A stretch of 64,000 bases of DNA from Aquimarina sp. Aq78 (GCF_900299525.1 NZ_OMKA01000003.1:1-64000), one strand, 5' to 3'. Numbered from the stretch's first letter, positions 27,424-36,907 are shown. Made by a program: numbers and translations. Notes: a model not told the origin generated them from the letters alone.

Positions 27424-29925
27424 TTACTCATTATCCAGTAACTGCTGAAGCGAAATTAAATCGGGTACTAAAACCTGTCTTGCTTTACTTCCTTCAAAGG
27501 GGCCAACAATTCCGGCAGCTTCTAATTGATCTATTAATCTACCTGCCCTATTATACCCTAATTTTAATTTCCTTTGTAATAAAGACGCCGATCCTTGTTG
27601 AGCTGTTACAATTACTTCTGCAGCTTCAGCAAAAAGTTTATCTCTATCTTTTTTATCTATATCAAGACTTGTGCCACTTTCTTCGCCTACATATTCTGGT
27701 AACAGATGTGCATCGGGATATGCTTTTTGGCTACCAATATAATCTGTTATTCGTTCTACTTCTGGGGTATCTACAAAGGCACATTGTATTCTTACAATAT
27801 CATTTCCTTGTGTATATAACATATCCCCTCTACCAATTAATTGATCAGCTCCTCCTGTATCCAAAATTGTACGAGAATCTATTTTAGAAGTTACTCTAAA
27901 TGCTATTCTGGCAGGGAAATTAGCTTTAATCATACCTGTGATTACATTTACAGATGGTCGCTGTGTAGCTATAATAAGATGTATCCCTATTGCACGAGCC
28001 AATTGAGCTAATCTAGCTATAGGGGTTTCTACCTCTTTTCCTGCTGTCATAATTAGATCTGCAAACTCATCTACTACAAGTACAATATATGGTAAAAATT
28101 TATGTCCGTTCTCGGGATTTAACTTTCTTGCTTTAAACTTTACATTATACTCTTTAATATTTCTAACCATTGCCTGTTTTAACAGGTCATATCGAGCATC
28201 CATCTCAATACACAAAGAATTAAGTGTATTAATCACTTTAGTATTATCTGTAATAATAGCTTCTTCTGTATCGGGTAATTTGGCCAGGTAATGTCGTTCG
28301 ATTTTATTAAACAATGTAAGTTCTACCTTTTTAGGGTCTACCAAAACAAATTTTACCTCTGCGGGATGCTTTTTATAAAGTAACGATGTAAGTATCGCAT
28401 TAAGTCCAACAGATTTTCCTTGTCCCGTAGCTCCCGCCATAAGAAGGTGAGGCATTTTGGCAAGATCAACTACAAACGTTTCGTTCGAAATCGTTTTACC
28501 CAAAGATAATGGCAATTCCATTTCTGCATTTTGAAACTTAGAAGATGAAATTGCAGATCGCATTGATACAATAGTAGCTTTTTTATTTGGTACTTCTATA
28601 CCAATAGTTCCTTTACCAGGTATAGGAGCAATTATACGAATTCCAAGAGCTGCTAATGATAATGCGATATCATCTTCCAGGTTTTTAATTTTAGAAATTC
28701 GAATTCCAGCTTCGGGTACAATTTCGTATAATGTTACTGTAGGACCAACTGTGGCTTTAATTTGAGCTATTTCAATTTTGTAGTTCTTAAGCGTCTCTAC
28801 AATACGGTTTTTATTTTCTTCTAACTCTCCTTGATCAATTGTAATTCCACCCGATTGTGTAGTGTAATCTTTTAATAAGCTAATTGCAGGAAACTTATAG
28901 TTCCCTAACTCTAGTTTTGGATCAAATTCGCCAAAATCTTTAACCAGCTTAGCACTTAGGTCTCCGACTACTTCTTCTTCTACTGTAGTTTCGACCTCCA
29001 TTGCAATATCCTCTGGATTATCTTCTGATTTTATAATTAGTTTCTCGGGAATCTCGTTATCTTGATTATTTGGATCTCCATAAAAATCATTAATTGTAGG
29101 GTTTAAAGTAACCTCTTTGGTATTACTATCCTTTTTGATTGTTTCTTCTTTCTCCTTTTGCTTTTTCTCGTCATACTTTTTATTAAAGTCTTTGGATTTA
29201 GCAATAATCGAATCTATTTTTTCTTTAATACTAGAACTAGAATTATCAGTATCAGACGAAGGAGTTGATACTACTTGTCCATTATTTGTTTCTGGCGTTC
29301 CTTCAAAATCCTTTGCAATAGCTTTTTGAGTATTTTTTAAAGAATCAGATATTTTCTCTGGAGTATATCTTAGACGTACTACAATATATACTATAGCAAA
29401 AAAGGCAAGTACAAGAACAGTCCCTATAAAACCTATATAGTCTCTTAAAAAGTCATTAGTTTCATATCCAATAATACCAGCTAATAATCCTCCATCTTTT
29501 TCTACAAACCCTAAAACAATAGATATCCATAGCATAACTAGTCCGCCCCAAAACCAAAATCCAAATAGTTTTTTTTTGTTGAGGTCAAAGAACAAATACA
29601 CTCCTGTTAATGAGGTTAGCACAGGGATAATCAATGCAGAAATTCCAAATCCTTTAAAAATAAAGAAATGACTTACTGTAGCTCCAAATTTACTTAACCA
29701 GTTCTTTGGAGATGATGTTCTATTATAAAATTGTGATATTTCACTTTGATCAATTTTCCAATTAAAGAAAAACGAAACAAAAGCAAAAAATAATCCTATC
29801 CCTAAAAAGAACAAGAAGCTACCCAAAACAACTTTCTGCTGTCTCGATAGCGTAAATTTTTCTTTTAGTGATGTTTTAGGTTTTTTTGTTGTTTTCCTTT
29901 TTGTACTTACCTTTCTTTTGGCCAT
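27424..29925 (-). CDS. ftsK: DNA translocase FtsK/SpoIIIE
   Basis: An 833-residue septal DNA pump that clears and resolves chromosome ends at division. The N-terminus has a basic tail and four membrane helices, then a charged linker (about residues 195-320), shorter than in E. coli. The motor holds Walker A (GATGQGKSVGLNA, near residue 490), VDPKKVELT and the Walker B region LVVDEFADL, followed by RLAQLARAIGIHLIIATQRP. The C-terminal gamma winged helix that reads KOPS sites is present (LLQRKLKLGYNRAGRLIDQLE). All expected parts are intact. It is followed by lolA in the same direction. Confidence 0.95.
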   Translation of the reverse strand: MAKRKVSTKRKTTKKPKTSLKEKFTLSRQQKVVLGSFLFFLGIGLFFAFVSFFFNWKIDQSEISQFYNRTSSPKNWLSKFGATVSHFFIFKGFGISALIIPVLTSLTGVYLFFDLNKKKLFGFWFWGGLVMLWISIVLGFVEKDGGLLAGIIGYETNDFLRDYIGFIGTVLVLAFFAIVYIVVRLRYTPEKISDSLKNTQKAIAKDFEGTPETNNGQVVSTPSSDTDNSSSSIKEKIDSIIAKSKDFNKKYDEKKQKEKEETIKKDSNTKEVTLNPTINDFYGDPNNQDNEIPEKLIIKSEDNPEDIAMEVETTVEEEVVGDLSAKLVKDFGEFDPKLELGNYKFPAISLLKDYTTQSGGITIDQGELEENKNRIVETLKNYKIEIAQIKATVGPTVTLYEIVPEAGIRISKIKNLEDDIALSLAALGIRIIAPIPGKGTIGIEVPNKKATIVSMRSAISSSKFQNAEMELPLSLGKTISNETFVVDLAKMPHLLMAGATGQGKSVGLNAILTSLLYKKHPAEVKFVLVDPKKVELTLFNKIERHYLAKLPDTEEAIITDNTKVINTLNSLCIEMDARYDLLKQAMVRNIKEYNVKFKARKLNPENGHKFLPYIVLVVDEFADLIMTAGKEVETPIARLAQLARAIGIHLIIATQRPSVNVITGMIKANFPARIAFRVTSKIDSRTILDTGGADQLIGRGDMLYTQGNDIVRIQCAFVDTPEVERITDYIGSQKAYPDAHLLPEYVGEESGTSLDIDKKDRDKLFAEAAEVIVTAQQGSASLLQRKLKLGYNRAGRLIDQLEAAGIVGPFEGSKARQVLVPDLISLQQLLDNE

Positions 29926-29992
29926 TTTTTGGGTATCTTATCGCAAAAATACGAATATCTATATTGGAACGTAAAAATGACTAAAAAATTTT

Positions 29993-30361
29993 CTAAACTA
30001 AATATGGGATATAAATTAATAATCCAATTATTATAGCTGTAATTGCAGCAATAAAAACAGCTCCCGCGGCTATATCTTTTATAATACCTATCTTATTATG
30101 AAAATCCGGGTGAATAAAATCTGCGATTGCCTCGATTGTGGTATTTAGCCCTTCGATACTCATTACCAAACCAATAGCAAAAATTTGTAAAATCCACTCG
30201 ATCGAAGTAATCTCGAAATAAAAACCTAATATCGTCATCAATATTGCAATACCAACCTGTACTTGTATACTTGGTTCTGTCTTTATCAACAACAAAGCTC
30301 CTTTAAAAGCATAACCACAACCTCGCAATCTGCCAACCACAAATTTTACTACCTTACTCAT
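29993..30361 (-). CDS. dgkA: Diacylglycerol kinase family protein (DgkA type)
   Basis: A 122-residue three-helix membrane kinase. The DgkA/undecaprenol-kinase core ESIEGLNTTIEAIADFI-like segment (ENxAIE variant: EGLNTTIE) and DIAAGAVFIAAI are visible, as is the N-terminal amphipathic segment (GRLRGCGYAFKGALLLIKTEPS). It recycles diacylglycerol, or phosphorylates undecaprenol as in Gram-positive homologues; sequence alone does not decide. It lies six bases after tpx and is probably cotranscribed with it and with ftsK. Confidence 0.88.
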   Translation of the reverse strand: MSKVVKFVVGRLRGCGYAFKGALLLIKTEPSIQVQVGIAILMTILGFYFEITSIEWILQIFAIGLVMSIEGLNTTIEAIADFIHPDFHNKIGIIKDIAAGAVFIAAITAIIIGLLIYIPYLV

Positions 30362-30367
30362 CGGGTA

Positions 30368-30868
30368 TTAAGACAATATTTCTAGTGCCGCAGAATAATC
30401 TGGTTCCTGTACAATTTCTGGCACCTGTTCTGTATACAATACGGTTCCTTTCTCATCGAGAACGATAACTGCTCTAGAATGTAACCCTTGTAATGGTCCA
30501 TCTACAATCTCTAGTCCATAGTTTTTTCCAAACTCTCCGGTTTTAAAATCAGAATGATTGATTACATTTTCTAATCCTTCTGCTCCACAAAAACGACCTT
30601 GAGCAAAGGGTAAATCACGTGATATACACAATACTTTAGTGTTTGATAAATTGCTTGCTTCTTTATTAAATGCTCTTACTGAAGCTGCGCAAATTCCGGT
30701 ATCTATAGAAGGAAAAACATTTAAAACTACTCTATTTCCTTTATAATCAGATAATTTTGCAGTAGATAAATCAGCATTCACCATCTCAAAATCTGGTGCG
30801 TTTTGTCCTACTTCTGGTAAATTTCCACTAGTGTGAATTGTATTTCCTTTTAATGTTATTGAAGCCAT
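30368..30868 (-). CDS. tpx: Thiol peroxidase Tpx
   Basis: A 166-residue atypical 2-Cys peroxiredoxin that reduces lipid and alkyl hydroperoxides with thioredoxin. The peroxidatic Cys is in FPSIDTGICAASVR (near residue 60), the resolving Cys in DLPFAQGRFCGAEG (near 94), and the N-terminal start (ITLKGNTIHTSGNLPEVGQ) is characteristic. It is at the head of the dgkA-ftsK-lolA run. A thioredoxin-like gene and a second peroxiredoxin lie directly upstream, forming a peroxide-defence cluster. Confidence 0.93.
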   Translation of the reverse strand: MASITLKGNTIHTSGNLPEVGQNAPDFEMVNADLSTAKLSDYKGNRVVLNVFPSIDTGICAASVRAFNKEASNLSNTKVLCISRDLPFAQGRFCGAEGLENVINHSDFKTGEFGKNYGLEIVDGPLQGLHSRAVIVLDEKGTVLYTEQVPEIVQEPDYSAALEILS

Positions 30869-30943
30869 AATAAATGATTGTTGTTTTAAGAGTTATAAAA
30901 TTAGTAAGATTATATTGTAATATTAATAAAGTTTTAAAAAAAT

Positions 30944-30978
30944 AAAAAAACCAACTATAAGTAATAGTAGGTTTTTTT
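30944..30978 (-). terminator. Terminator of the thioredoxin/small-protein operon
   Basis: AAAAAACCAACTAT pairs with ATAGTAGGTTTTTT (one mismatch) around AAGTA, ends on the minus strand in a T-run, and lies just past the small gene stop at 30984. Confidence 0.7.
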
Positions 30979-30983
30979 ATTTC

Positions 30984-31241
30984 TCAGGTATCTATAGATC
31001 CAAGGACTCTTTTCATGAAACTGTTTAGGGCTTCTTTTTTTGGAGTACCTTCTTTAATCATTTTATCCACCTCTAGAGCTCCATACATATTCGAGATCAG
31101 TTCTCCAATAACATCCAACTCTTCATCTTTTAATGAAGGTACTTCTGTTAAAGCCTCTAGGGTTTCAATAGTTTCTACGATAAAATCTTCATCGTTTTCT
31201 TCGATAAAGCCTGTAAGATGTTTAATTACTGGTAACTTCAT
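30984..31241 (-). CDS. Small conserved acidic protein next to thioredoxin
   Basis: An 85-residue acidic, mostly helical cytoplasmic protein (MKLPVIKHLTGFIEEN...). I recognise it as a type that accompanies thioredoxin and peroxiredoxin genes in flavobacteria (a DUF6952-like protein from memory, not checked), but no function is known to me. It has no cysteines, no signal peptide and no membrane segment. Its start overlaps the end of the thioredoxin gene by 20 bases, which suggests translational coupling and a linked role. Confidence 0.7.
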   Translation of the reverse strand: MKLPVIKHLTGFIEENDEDFIVETIETLEALTEVPSLKDEELDVIGELISNMYGALEVDKMIKEGTPKKEALNSFMKRVLGSIDT

Positions 31242-31536
31242 CTACCAAATTTTTTAGAATATCAAATTTATTAGTTTGAACCTGATTTACAAAAGCTCCG
31301 CCTTTGAATGTAGCAAATGTTGGAAGATTATCTACCGTAGCAAGTTTTCTGGATTCAGGATATTTCTCAGCGTCAACAATAACAAAAGTTGTATCACTGT
31401 TTTCTGAGGCCAGTTTTTTAAATTTTGGTTTCATAATCCGACAATTACCGCACCAAGTGGCAGAATACTGTACGATAACAGTATCGCTATCCTGTATTAG
31501 CTGTGAAAGATTGTCTGTTGCTAGTTCTTGTACCAT
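31222..31536 (-). CDS. Thioredoxin-family protein with WCGNC site
   Basis: A 104-residue thioredoxin fold with active site ATWCGNCRIMKPKF (near residue 31-36) and the cis-proline region NLPTFATFKGG. The redox pair is CGNC rather than the standard CGPC, which is expected to change the redox potential. It has no signal peptide, so it acts in the cytoplasm. The neighbouring peroxiredoxin and Tpx are likely partners. The gene is coupled to the small acidic protein downstream. Confidence 0.88.
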   Translation of the reverse strand: MVQELATDNLSQLIQDSDTVIVQYSATWCGNCRIMKPKFKKLASENSDTTFVIVDAEKYPESRKLATVDNLPTFATFKGGAFVNQVQTNKFDILKNLVDEVTSN

Positions 31537-31560
31537 ATTATTTGAATTAAAGTTTAGAAA

Positions 31561-31595
31561 AAATTTCTCTGGGTAAAAATCCCAGAGAAATTTTT
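31561..31595 (-). terminator. Terminator of the peroxiredoxin gene
   Basis: A perfect 13-base stem (AAATTTCTCTGGG/CCCAGAGAAATTT) with loop TAAAAAT lies between the peroxiredoxin stop and the thioredoxin start; T-runs flank it on the minus strand. Confidence 0.8.
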
Positions 31596-31610
31596 AATTC
31601 GGATTGTCAA

Positions 31611-32249
31611 TTAATGAGCTGCCAGGTAAGAAGCTACTCCTTTTCTATCCGCGTTCATTGCATCTTTTCCTTCTTCCCAGTTTGCCGGGCACACTTCTCC
31701 ATTTTTTTGTACATGCGCATATGCATCGATCAATCTTAAAAATTCAGCTACATTTCGACCAACAGGCATATGGTTTATTCCTTCATGAAAAACTGTACCT
31801 TCTTCGTCGATTAAATAAGTCGCTCTATACGTTACATTATCACCTTCTACAGTTACAACTCCTGTTTCTTCATTATAAGTTTCATTTGTAATATCAAGGA
31901 TACCCAATGTACTAGAAAGATTACGATTAGAATCTGCAAGAATTGGATATGTTACTCCTTCTATACCACCATTATCTTTAGAAGTATTTAACCATGCAAA
32001 ATGAACTTCTGGAGTGTCACAAGAAGCTCCTATCACAATCGTATTTCTTTTTTCAAATTCATTTAAAGCCTCTTGAAAAGCATGCAGTTCTGTTGGGCAA
32101 ACAAATGTAAAATCCTTAGGGTACCAAAAAAGCAGTACTTTTTTATTTTTATTTTTAGCTTCTTCTAAAACATTAAGCTTAAAAGTATCTCCCATATCGT
32201 TCATTGCATCAACGTCCAGATTGGGGAATTTTTTACCTACAAATGCCAT
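31611..32249 (-). CDS. Typical 2-Cys peroxiredoxin (AhpC/TSA family)
   Basis: A 212-residue cytoplasmic peroxidase. The peroxidatic Cys lies in FTFVCPTELHAFQ (near residue 52) and the resolving Cys in GEVCPANWEEG (near 177), so it is a typical two-Cys enzyme of the AhpC/Prx1 type. The segment MPVGRNVAEFLRLIDA is also characteristic. It likely uses the thioredoxin encoded next, across a strong terminator that may set their relative levels. Its own -7 box is seen upstream. Confidence 0.92.
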   Translation of the reverse strand: MAFVGKKFPNLDVDAMNDMGDTFKLNVLEEAKNKNKKVLLFWYPKDFTFVCPTELHAFQEALNEFEKRNTIVIGASCDTPEVHFAWLNTSKDNGGIEGVTYPILADSNRNLSSTLGILDITNETYNEETGVVTVEGDNVTYRATYLIDEEGTVFHEGINHMPVGRNVAEFLRLIDAYAHVQKNGEVCPANWEEGKDAMNADRKGVASYLAAH

Positions 32250-32293
32250 TTTTTTACTTTTTAAAATTTATAATTGATTAATTTTTGACAATG

Positions 32294-32301
32294 CAAATAT
32301 A
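32294..32301 (-). promoter_or_regulatory. Putative -7 promoter box of the peroxiredoxin gene
   Basis: TATATTTG on the minus strand, 44 bases upstream of the ATG, matches TAnnTTTG. A TTATTG lies upstream at a slightly short distance. Confidence 0.45.
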
Positions 32302-32480
32302 CACCTACTTATAGAACAATAATTACTGTATAATTTTAATTATTTATATTTAAATAGTTTTTTCTAATCATAGAAAGATTTCTTATAAAACGAATTAAAT
32401 TCCTACACAAACATCTAATTACTTACAAAAATTACGGATAAATAGCACTTTTTTTACGGTGAATTACACTATGTTAAATC

Positions 32481-32488
32481 TATTTTTG
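32481..32488 (+). promoter_or_regulatory. Putative -7 promoter box of the hybrid kinase gene
   Basis: TATTTTTG matches the consensus and lies 39 bases upstream of the proposed TTG start. The -33 element is not clear. Confidence 0.4.
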
Positions 32489-32527
32489 TATTTTCGTCAA
32501 CATAAATAAACCAAGAATTATTGAACG

Positions 32528-34762
32528 TTGAAAAATTTTATTCAACATATAAAAGTAATATTTTTAATAAGCTTTACTCTTACTGTACAATCTCAATCTT
32601 CTATAACTTCTGATAGTATTCAAAGTTATATTGAAAAGGCTGAGAAACTACAGGAAGAATACAAGTACGAGCAGTCTTTGGAAATAGCCCAAGCTGCACT
32701 TCATTATGCACAATACAATAATGATGACAAAAGTCTTGGGTATATCAATAATATTATTGCCAAAAATTACGAAACTAGCGAAGATGATAATGAAGCAAGA
32801 AGATATTACAGAAGAGCATTAACTTATGCCCGAAGTTCAAAGAGCGAAGTATTAGAGACAGATCTTTATAATAACCTTGCACGAGTATACACCAAACACA
32901 ACCTTACACGTAAACAAGGAGTTGGTTATTACAAAAAATCTTATGAGTTTGCAGTACGATTAAAAGATACCATAAGAATGATACGCCCATTATTAAATCT
33001 TGGAGAATATTATATTTCCAGAAATGATTTTGACAGTTCTTATGAATACCTCGCACCTGCAAGAAAGTTGATTCATCAAAAATCTTCTAACCTTGATAAA
33101 ACCAAATTAAATAGTCTTTTAGGAAAATACTTCCTAAGTGTACGAAAATTTAAAAAATCAGAAGAGTATACAGATAAGGCAATATCATATGCTATTGGCG
33201 AAACTAAAAATAAGAAAAATAATGATGAACTTATTTCTAGGTATTATGAAGAGTTAGCCTCTGCCTATGAAACCAAATCTGGTCTATATGTTAAACAAGA
33301 TGATTATCAAAAAGCATACAGTTATCAGAAAAAACAATTTCAAAATATATTACAAGCTAATAACCATAAGAAACTAAAAGAGCTGAGACGTGCTAATATT
33401 AAGTACGAGGTTGATATTTTTGAAAAAAGAGCAAAAAAGGCAGAATCAGAAAAAAAAGAAAGCGAATCAGAAGTTGTAAAATGGAGAATCAGTATTATCC
33501 TAGGTATCATCTTGATTCTAATATCATTAGCTTTCTTAATTAGTTCCTATAAAAATAATATACAAAAGAAAAGGCTTAACAATGATCTTATTGACAAAAA
33601 CAAGGAATTAATAGGTGCCAAAGAGACTGCAGAGCAAGTATCTACTTTAAAGTCCCAGTTTATCTCTACTGTAAGTCATGAACTTAGAACACCTCTATAC
33701 GGTGTAATTGGGCTTACCTCTTTATTGATGGAAGACCCTGATAAAAAGAAGACCAATGAATACCTAGAATCTTTAAAATTTTCTGGTGATTACCTTTTGG
33801 CTTTAATTAATGATGTTTTACAATTAAGTAAAATAGAAACTAATGAAGTTAAACTCGAAAAGGTTTCTTTTGATATCAAAACACTAATCGAAGGAATTGT
33901 TAATTCTCTTCATACCAAACAAAAGAGCAACAACAATACTGTTCATATTGATATAGACAAAAAAATAACCGCTACTTTACTTGGAGACTCGGTAAGATTA
34001 TCACAAATACTAATTAACCTGATCGGTAACGCGCTTAAATTCACCAAAGATGGAAACATTTGGGTTAGTGTAAAATGTATCGATGATAAGGATGATAACT
34101 ATGCTTTACGCTTTATTGTTAGAGATGATGGAATAGGAATACCTAAAAATAAGCAACAGACAATTTTTGACAATTTTGCTCAGGTAAAGAACGAAAATCA
34201 AGAATATGAAGGTACAGGATTAGGATTGGCAATTGTTAAGAAACTAATTCATCTTCATAATAGTGAAATTCATATAAAGAGTAAAGAAAATCAGGGATCC
34301 GAATTCTATTTTGATCTATATTATGAAAAAGCTGTAAAAGAACAAGAAATTTCATTAAAAACAGGAGAGAATCTAAGTATCGGAACAAGCAATTTCTATG
34401 TTCTTATTGTAGATGACAATAAAATAAATCAAATTGTTACTCAAAATATCTTAAAAAAGAAAGGATACACTTGTAGTATTGCAAACAATGGTATGGATGC
34501 AATCGAAATGTTAAAAAATGAAAAGTTTGATTTGGTATTAATGGATATAAATATGCCCGAAATGAATGGCCTTGAAGCCACCAAAGTAGTACGAACTTTT
34601 AATACCACTATTCCAATTATAGCACTAACAGCTGTTGAAGAAGGAGAAATAAGAAACCAAGCTTTATCAGTAGGCATGAATGATGTAATCATTAAACCCT
34701 ATGATACTCAACAATTCTTCCAGACAATAATGAGAAACATCTCAAAAGTAAAAATGATATAG
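32528..34762 (+). CDS. Hybrid histidine kinase with periplasmic TPR sensor and receiver domain
   Basis: A 744-residue sensor. The order is: signal peptide (residues 1-23), TPR-type helical repeats in the periplasm (about 30-300, for example EYKYEQSLEIAQAALHYAQ), coiled segment, one membrane helix (about 320-341), HisKA with phospho-His384 (STVSHELRTPL), HATPase_c with N box (LIGNALKFT), G1 (DDGIGIP) and G2 (GTGLGLAIVKK), and a C-terminal receiver with VDD and phospho-Asp673 (LMDINMPEM). No output domain or DNA-binding part follows. The only fitting start is a TTG at 32528, which gives a good signal peptide. The ligand and the final output partner are not known. Confidence 0.88.
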   Translation: MKNFIQHIKVIFLISFTLTVQSQSSITSDSIQSYIEKAEKLQEEYKYEQSLEIAQAALHYAQYNNDDKSLGYINNIIAKNYETSEDDNEARRYYRRALTYARSSKSEVLETDLYNNLARVYTKHNLTRKQGVGYYKKSYEFAVRLKDTIRMIRPLLNLGEYYISRNDFDSSYEYLAPARKLIHQKSSNLDKTKLNSLLGKYFLSVRKFKKSEEYTDKAISYAIGETKNKKNNDELISRYYEELASAYETKSGLYVKQDDYQKAYSYQKKQFQNILQANNHKKLKELRRANIKYEVDIFEKRAKKAESEKKESESEVVKWRISIILGIILILISLAFLISSYKNNIQKKRLNNDLIDKNKELIGAKETAEQVSTLKSQFISTVSHELRTPLYGVIGLTSLLMEDPDKKKTNEYLESLKFSGDYLLALINDVLQLSKIETNEVKLEKVSFDIKTLIEGIVNSLHTKQKSNNNTVHIDIDKKITATLLGDSVRLSQILINLIGNALKFTKDGNIWVSVKCIDDKDDNYALRFIVRDDGIGIPKNKQQTIFDNFAQVKNENQEYEGTGLGLAIVKKLIHLHNSEIHIKSKENQGSEFYFDLYYEKAVKEQEISLKTGENLSIGTSNFYVLIVDDNKINQIVTQNILKKKGYTCSIANNGMDAIEMLKNEKFDLVLMDINMPEMNGLEATKVVRTFNTTIPIIALTAVEEGEIRNQALSVGMNDVIIKPYDTQQFFQTIMRNISKVKMI

Positions 34763-34884
34763 CCAAGTTAAAAAAGGCGAAACCAAATCTGTAATATCTA
34801 GTCATTTAATCTGTTAAATCTTATTTGATTTCTTCTGAAAATCTTAATTTAGATGCGATAATTATAAGATTTACCGCATTCATT

Positions 34885-36054
34885 ATGGATACAAAAAATA
34901 TGGGGTTTAATACCATCTGCACTCACCTTGGCGAAATCAAAGATGAACAATTTAAAGGAGCTATATCACCGATATACATGTCTACCTCTTATGCTTTTGA
35001 AGATGTAGATGTAAAACGTTATCCGAGATATTTTAATACTCCCAATCAAGAAACATTATGCAAAAAAATAGCTAAGCTCGAAAAAGGAGAATCTTCTCTG
35101 ATTTTTGGTAGCGGTATGGCAGCAATAAGCACTACACTATTTGCATTTTTACAGAAAGGAGATCATATTGTTTTGCAACGTACACTCTATGGAGGAACTG
35201 CTAATCTCATCAATGAAGAGTTTGAAAAACACGGTATAGAATTTTCTTATGTAGATGCTCATACTCCAGAAGGTTTTAAACAAAAAATACAACCTAACAC
35301 TAAGGTAATTTATATAGAAACTCCTTCTAATCCTTTGCTCACAATTATTGACATTAAACCTATTGCAGAGTTAGCAAAGGAAAATAATATTCTTACTATT
35401 ATAGACAATACTTTTGCATCTCCTGTAAATCAAAATCCAATTCTATTAGGTATAGATATCGTTATTCACTCTGCTACCAAATATCTGGGAGGCCATAGTG
35501 ACATCCTTGCAGGAGCTGTCATTTCTACCGAAAAAAATATAGATCAGGTATTTCAGGTTGCTAAGAACTTTGGCGGTAGTTTAAGCGACTTTACAGTATG
35601 GATGTTAGAGAGAAGTATAAAAACATTAGGGATTAGAGTACAACGCCAGAATAAGAATGCCCTAAAGCTTGCTAAATGGCTTAAAAAGCATGAAGACATC
35701 GCTACAGTCTATTATCCCGGATTGAAATCACACCCTGACCATGAAATTGCAAAAAAACAAATGACTGGTTATGGTGGTATGTTATCTTTTGAATTAAAAG
35801 AAGGGTTGGATGCCAGTAAGTTTCAAAAAGAATTAAAATTAATTAAAAGCTCTATGAGTCTTGCCGGGGTCGAAAGCACTATGCTATCCCCTACTCTTAC
35901 CTCACATGCTTTACTTACCGAAGAAGAACGAAATTTACAAGGAATTAAAGATGGATTAGTACGATTTAGCGTAGGTATAGAAGAAAAAGAAGATTTAATG
36001 CAAGATATACAACAAGCCATAGAAAAAGTAAAAGTCCCAGAATTAGAACATTAA
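34885..36054 (+). CDS. Cystathionine gamma-lyase/gamma-synthase-like PLP enzyme
   Basis: A Cys/Met-family enzyme of about 389 residues, normal length. Signatures: YPRYFNTPN, GSGMAAISTTLFAFL, LYGGT, ETPSNPLLTIIDI, DNTFASPVNQNP and the Schiff-base lysine in HSATKYLGGHSDI. It acts in transsulfuration; whether it is a synthase or a lyase cannot be fixed by eye. The frame opens at 34825, but the ATGs at 34885 (MDTKNMGFNT) and 34900 (MGFNT) are the plausible starts because the earlier part has no family match. It ends three bases before bshB1, so cysteine made here could feed bacillithiol synthesis. It is the conventional-length relative of the 605-residue enzyme at 16600-18417. Confidence 0.87.
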   Translation: MDTKNMGFNTICTHLGEIKDEQFKGAISPIYMSTSYAFEDVDVKRYPRYFNTPNQETLCKKIAKLEKGESSLIFGSGMAAISTTLFAFLQKGDHIVLQRTLYGGTANLINEEFEKHGIEFSYVDAHTPEGFKQKIQPNTKVIYIETPSNPLLTIIDIKPIAELAKENNILTIIDNTFASPVNQNPILLGIDIVIHSATKYLGGHSDILAGAVISTEKNIDQVFQVAKNFGGSLSDFTVWMLERSIKTLGIRVQRQNKNALKLAKWLKKHEDIATVYYPGLKSHPDHEIAKKQMTGYGGMLSFELKEGLDASKFQKELKLIKSSMSLAGVESTMLSPTLTSHALLTEEERNLQGIKDGLVRFSVGIEEKEDLMQDIQQAIEKVKVPELEH

Positions 36055-36057
36055 AAT

Positions 36058-36774
36058 ATGAAGTTAGATATTCTAGCCATAGGAGCTCATCCTGATGATG
36101 TAGAACTAAGTTGCTCAGGAACCATAGCCAAAGAAGTTAGTAGAGGTAAAAAAGTTGGAATACTGGATCTTACCAGAGGAGAGTTAGGAACTAGAGGCAC
36201 TCCCGAAATTAGAGATCAGGAAGCAAAAAACGCTTCTGAAATCTTAGGAGTTGTCACTCGTGAAAATCTAGGTTTTAAAGATGGGTTTTTCTCAAATGAT
36301 CAGGATCATCAATTAGAGGTCATAAAAAAGATAAGAAAATATAAACCCGAGATTGTACTTTGTAATGCAATTATAGATCGTCATATAGATCATGGTAAAG
36401 GAAGTAAGCTAGCTAGTGACGCTTGTTTTCTGTCGGGATTAAAAAAAATTGAAACTACTCTTGATGGCGTGAATCAAGATCCCTGGAGACCAAAACAAGT
36501 ATATCACTATATCCAATGGGCTAATATTGAACCCGATTTTGTAGTTGACATTAGTAATTATATTGATAAAAAGATAGAAAGTGTAATGGCATATACCTCT
36601 CAATTTTATGATGCGGGTAGTAAAGAGCCTGTTACTCCTATATCAAGTAAGAATTTTATAGAAAGTGTAAAGTATCGTGCTGCCGATTTAGGGCGAATAG
36701 TAGGTGTACACCATGCCGAAGGCTATACCGTAGAACGCTATGTAGCAGTCGATTCTATTTTTGATTTAATTTAA
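36058..36774 (+). CDS. bshB1: Bacillithiol biosynthesis deacetylase BshB1
   Basis: A 238-residue zinc deacetylase of the PIG-L/LmbE family that removes the acetyl group from GlcNAc-malate to give GlcN-malate, the second step to bacillithiol. The zinc and catalytic motifs are GAHPDDVELSCSGT and the downstream DRHIDHGKGS. Family-specific stretches (LTRGELGTRGTPEIRD, LGFKDGF) fit BshB1 well. It directly follows the cystathionine lyase-like gene. It implies that this organism uses bacillithiol as low-molecular-weight thiol, which links it to the peroxidase genes nearby. Confidence 0.93.
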   Translation: MKLDILAIGAHPDDVELSCSGTIAKEVSRGKKVGILDLTRGELGTRGTPEIRDQEAKNASEILGVVTRENLGFKDGFFSNDQDHQLEVIKKIRKYKPEIVLCNAIIDRHIDHGKGSKLASDACFLSGLKKIETTLDGVNQDPWRPKQVYHYIQWANIEPDFVVDISNYIDKKIESVMAYTSQFYDAGSKEPVTPISSKNFIESVKYRAADLGRIVGVHHAEGYTVERYVAVDSIFDLI

Positions 36775-36786
36775 TTCAAAAAAATG

Positions 36787-36817
36787 TTTGTAGAAAGGTA
36801 GAAATACTTTATTTTTG
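36787..36817 (+). promoter_or_regulatory. Promoter of tRNA-His
   Basis: TTTG (36787-36790), 19 bases, then TATTTTTG (36810-36817): a textbook Bacteroidota promoter, ending 16 bases before the tRNA. Confidence 0.75.
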
Positions 36818-36833
36818 CACCCGAAATTAAATG

Positions 36834-36907
36834 GTGGTTGTAGCTCAGTTGGTTAGAGCATTGGTTTGTGGTACCAAGGGTCGCGGGTTCGAATCCCGTC
36901 TTCCACC
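36834..36907 (+). tRNA. tRNA-His (GTG)
   Basis: The cloverleaf can be folded: acceptor GTGGTTG/CTTCCAC (with two T-T mismatches at positions 5 and 6), D-arm AGCTCAGTTGGTTAGAGC, anticodon arm TTGGTTTGTGGTACCAA with anticodon GTG, and T-arm with GGTTCGAATCC. A G lies at -1 (36833) opposite a C discriminator, the hallmark of tRNA-His. CCA is not encoded. Confidence 0.95.
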
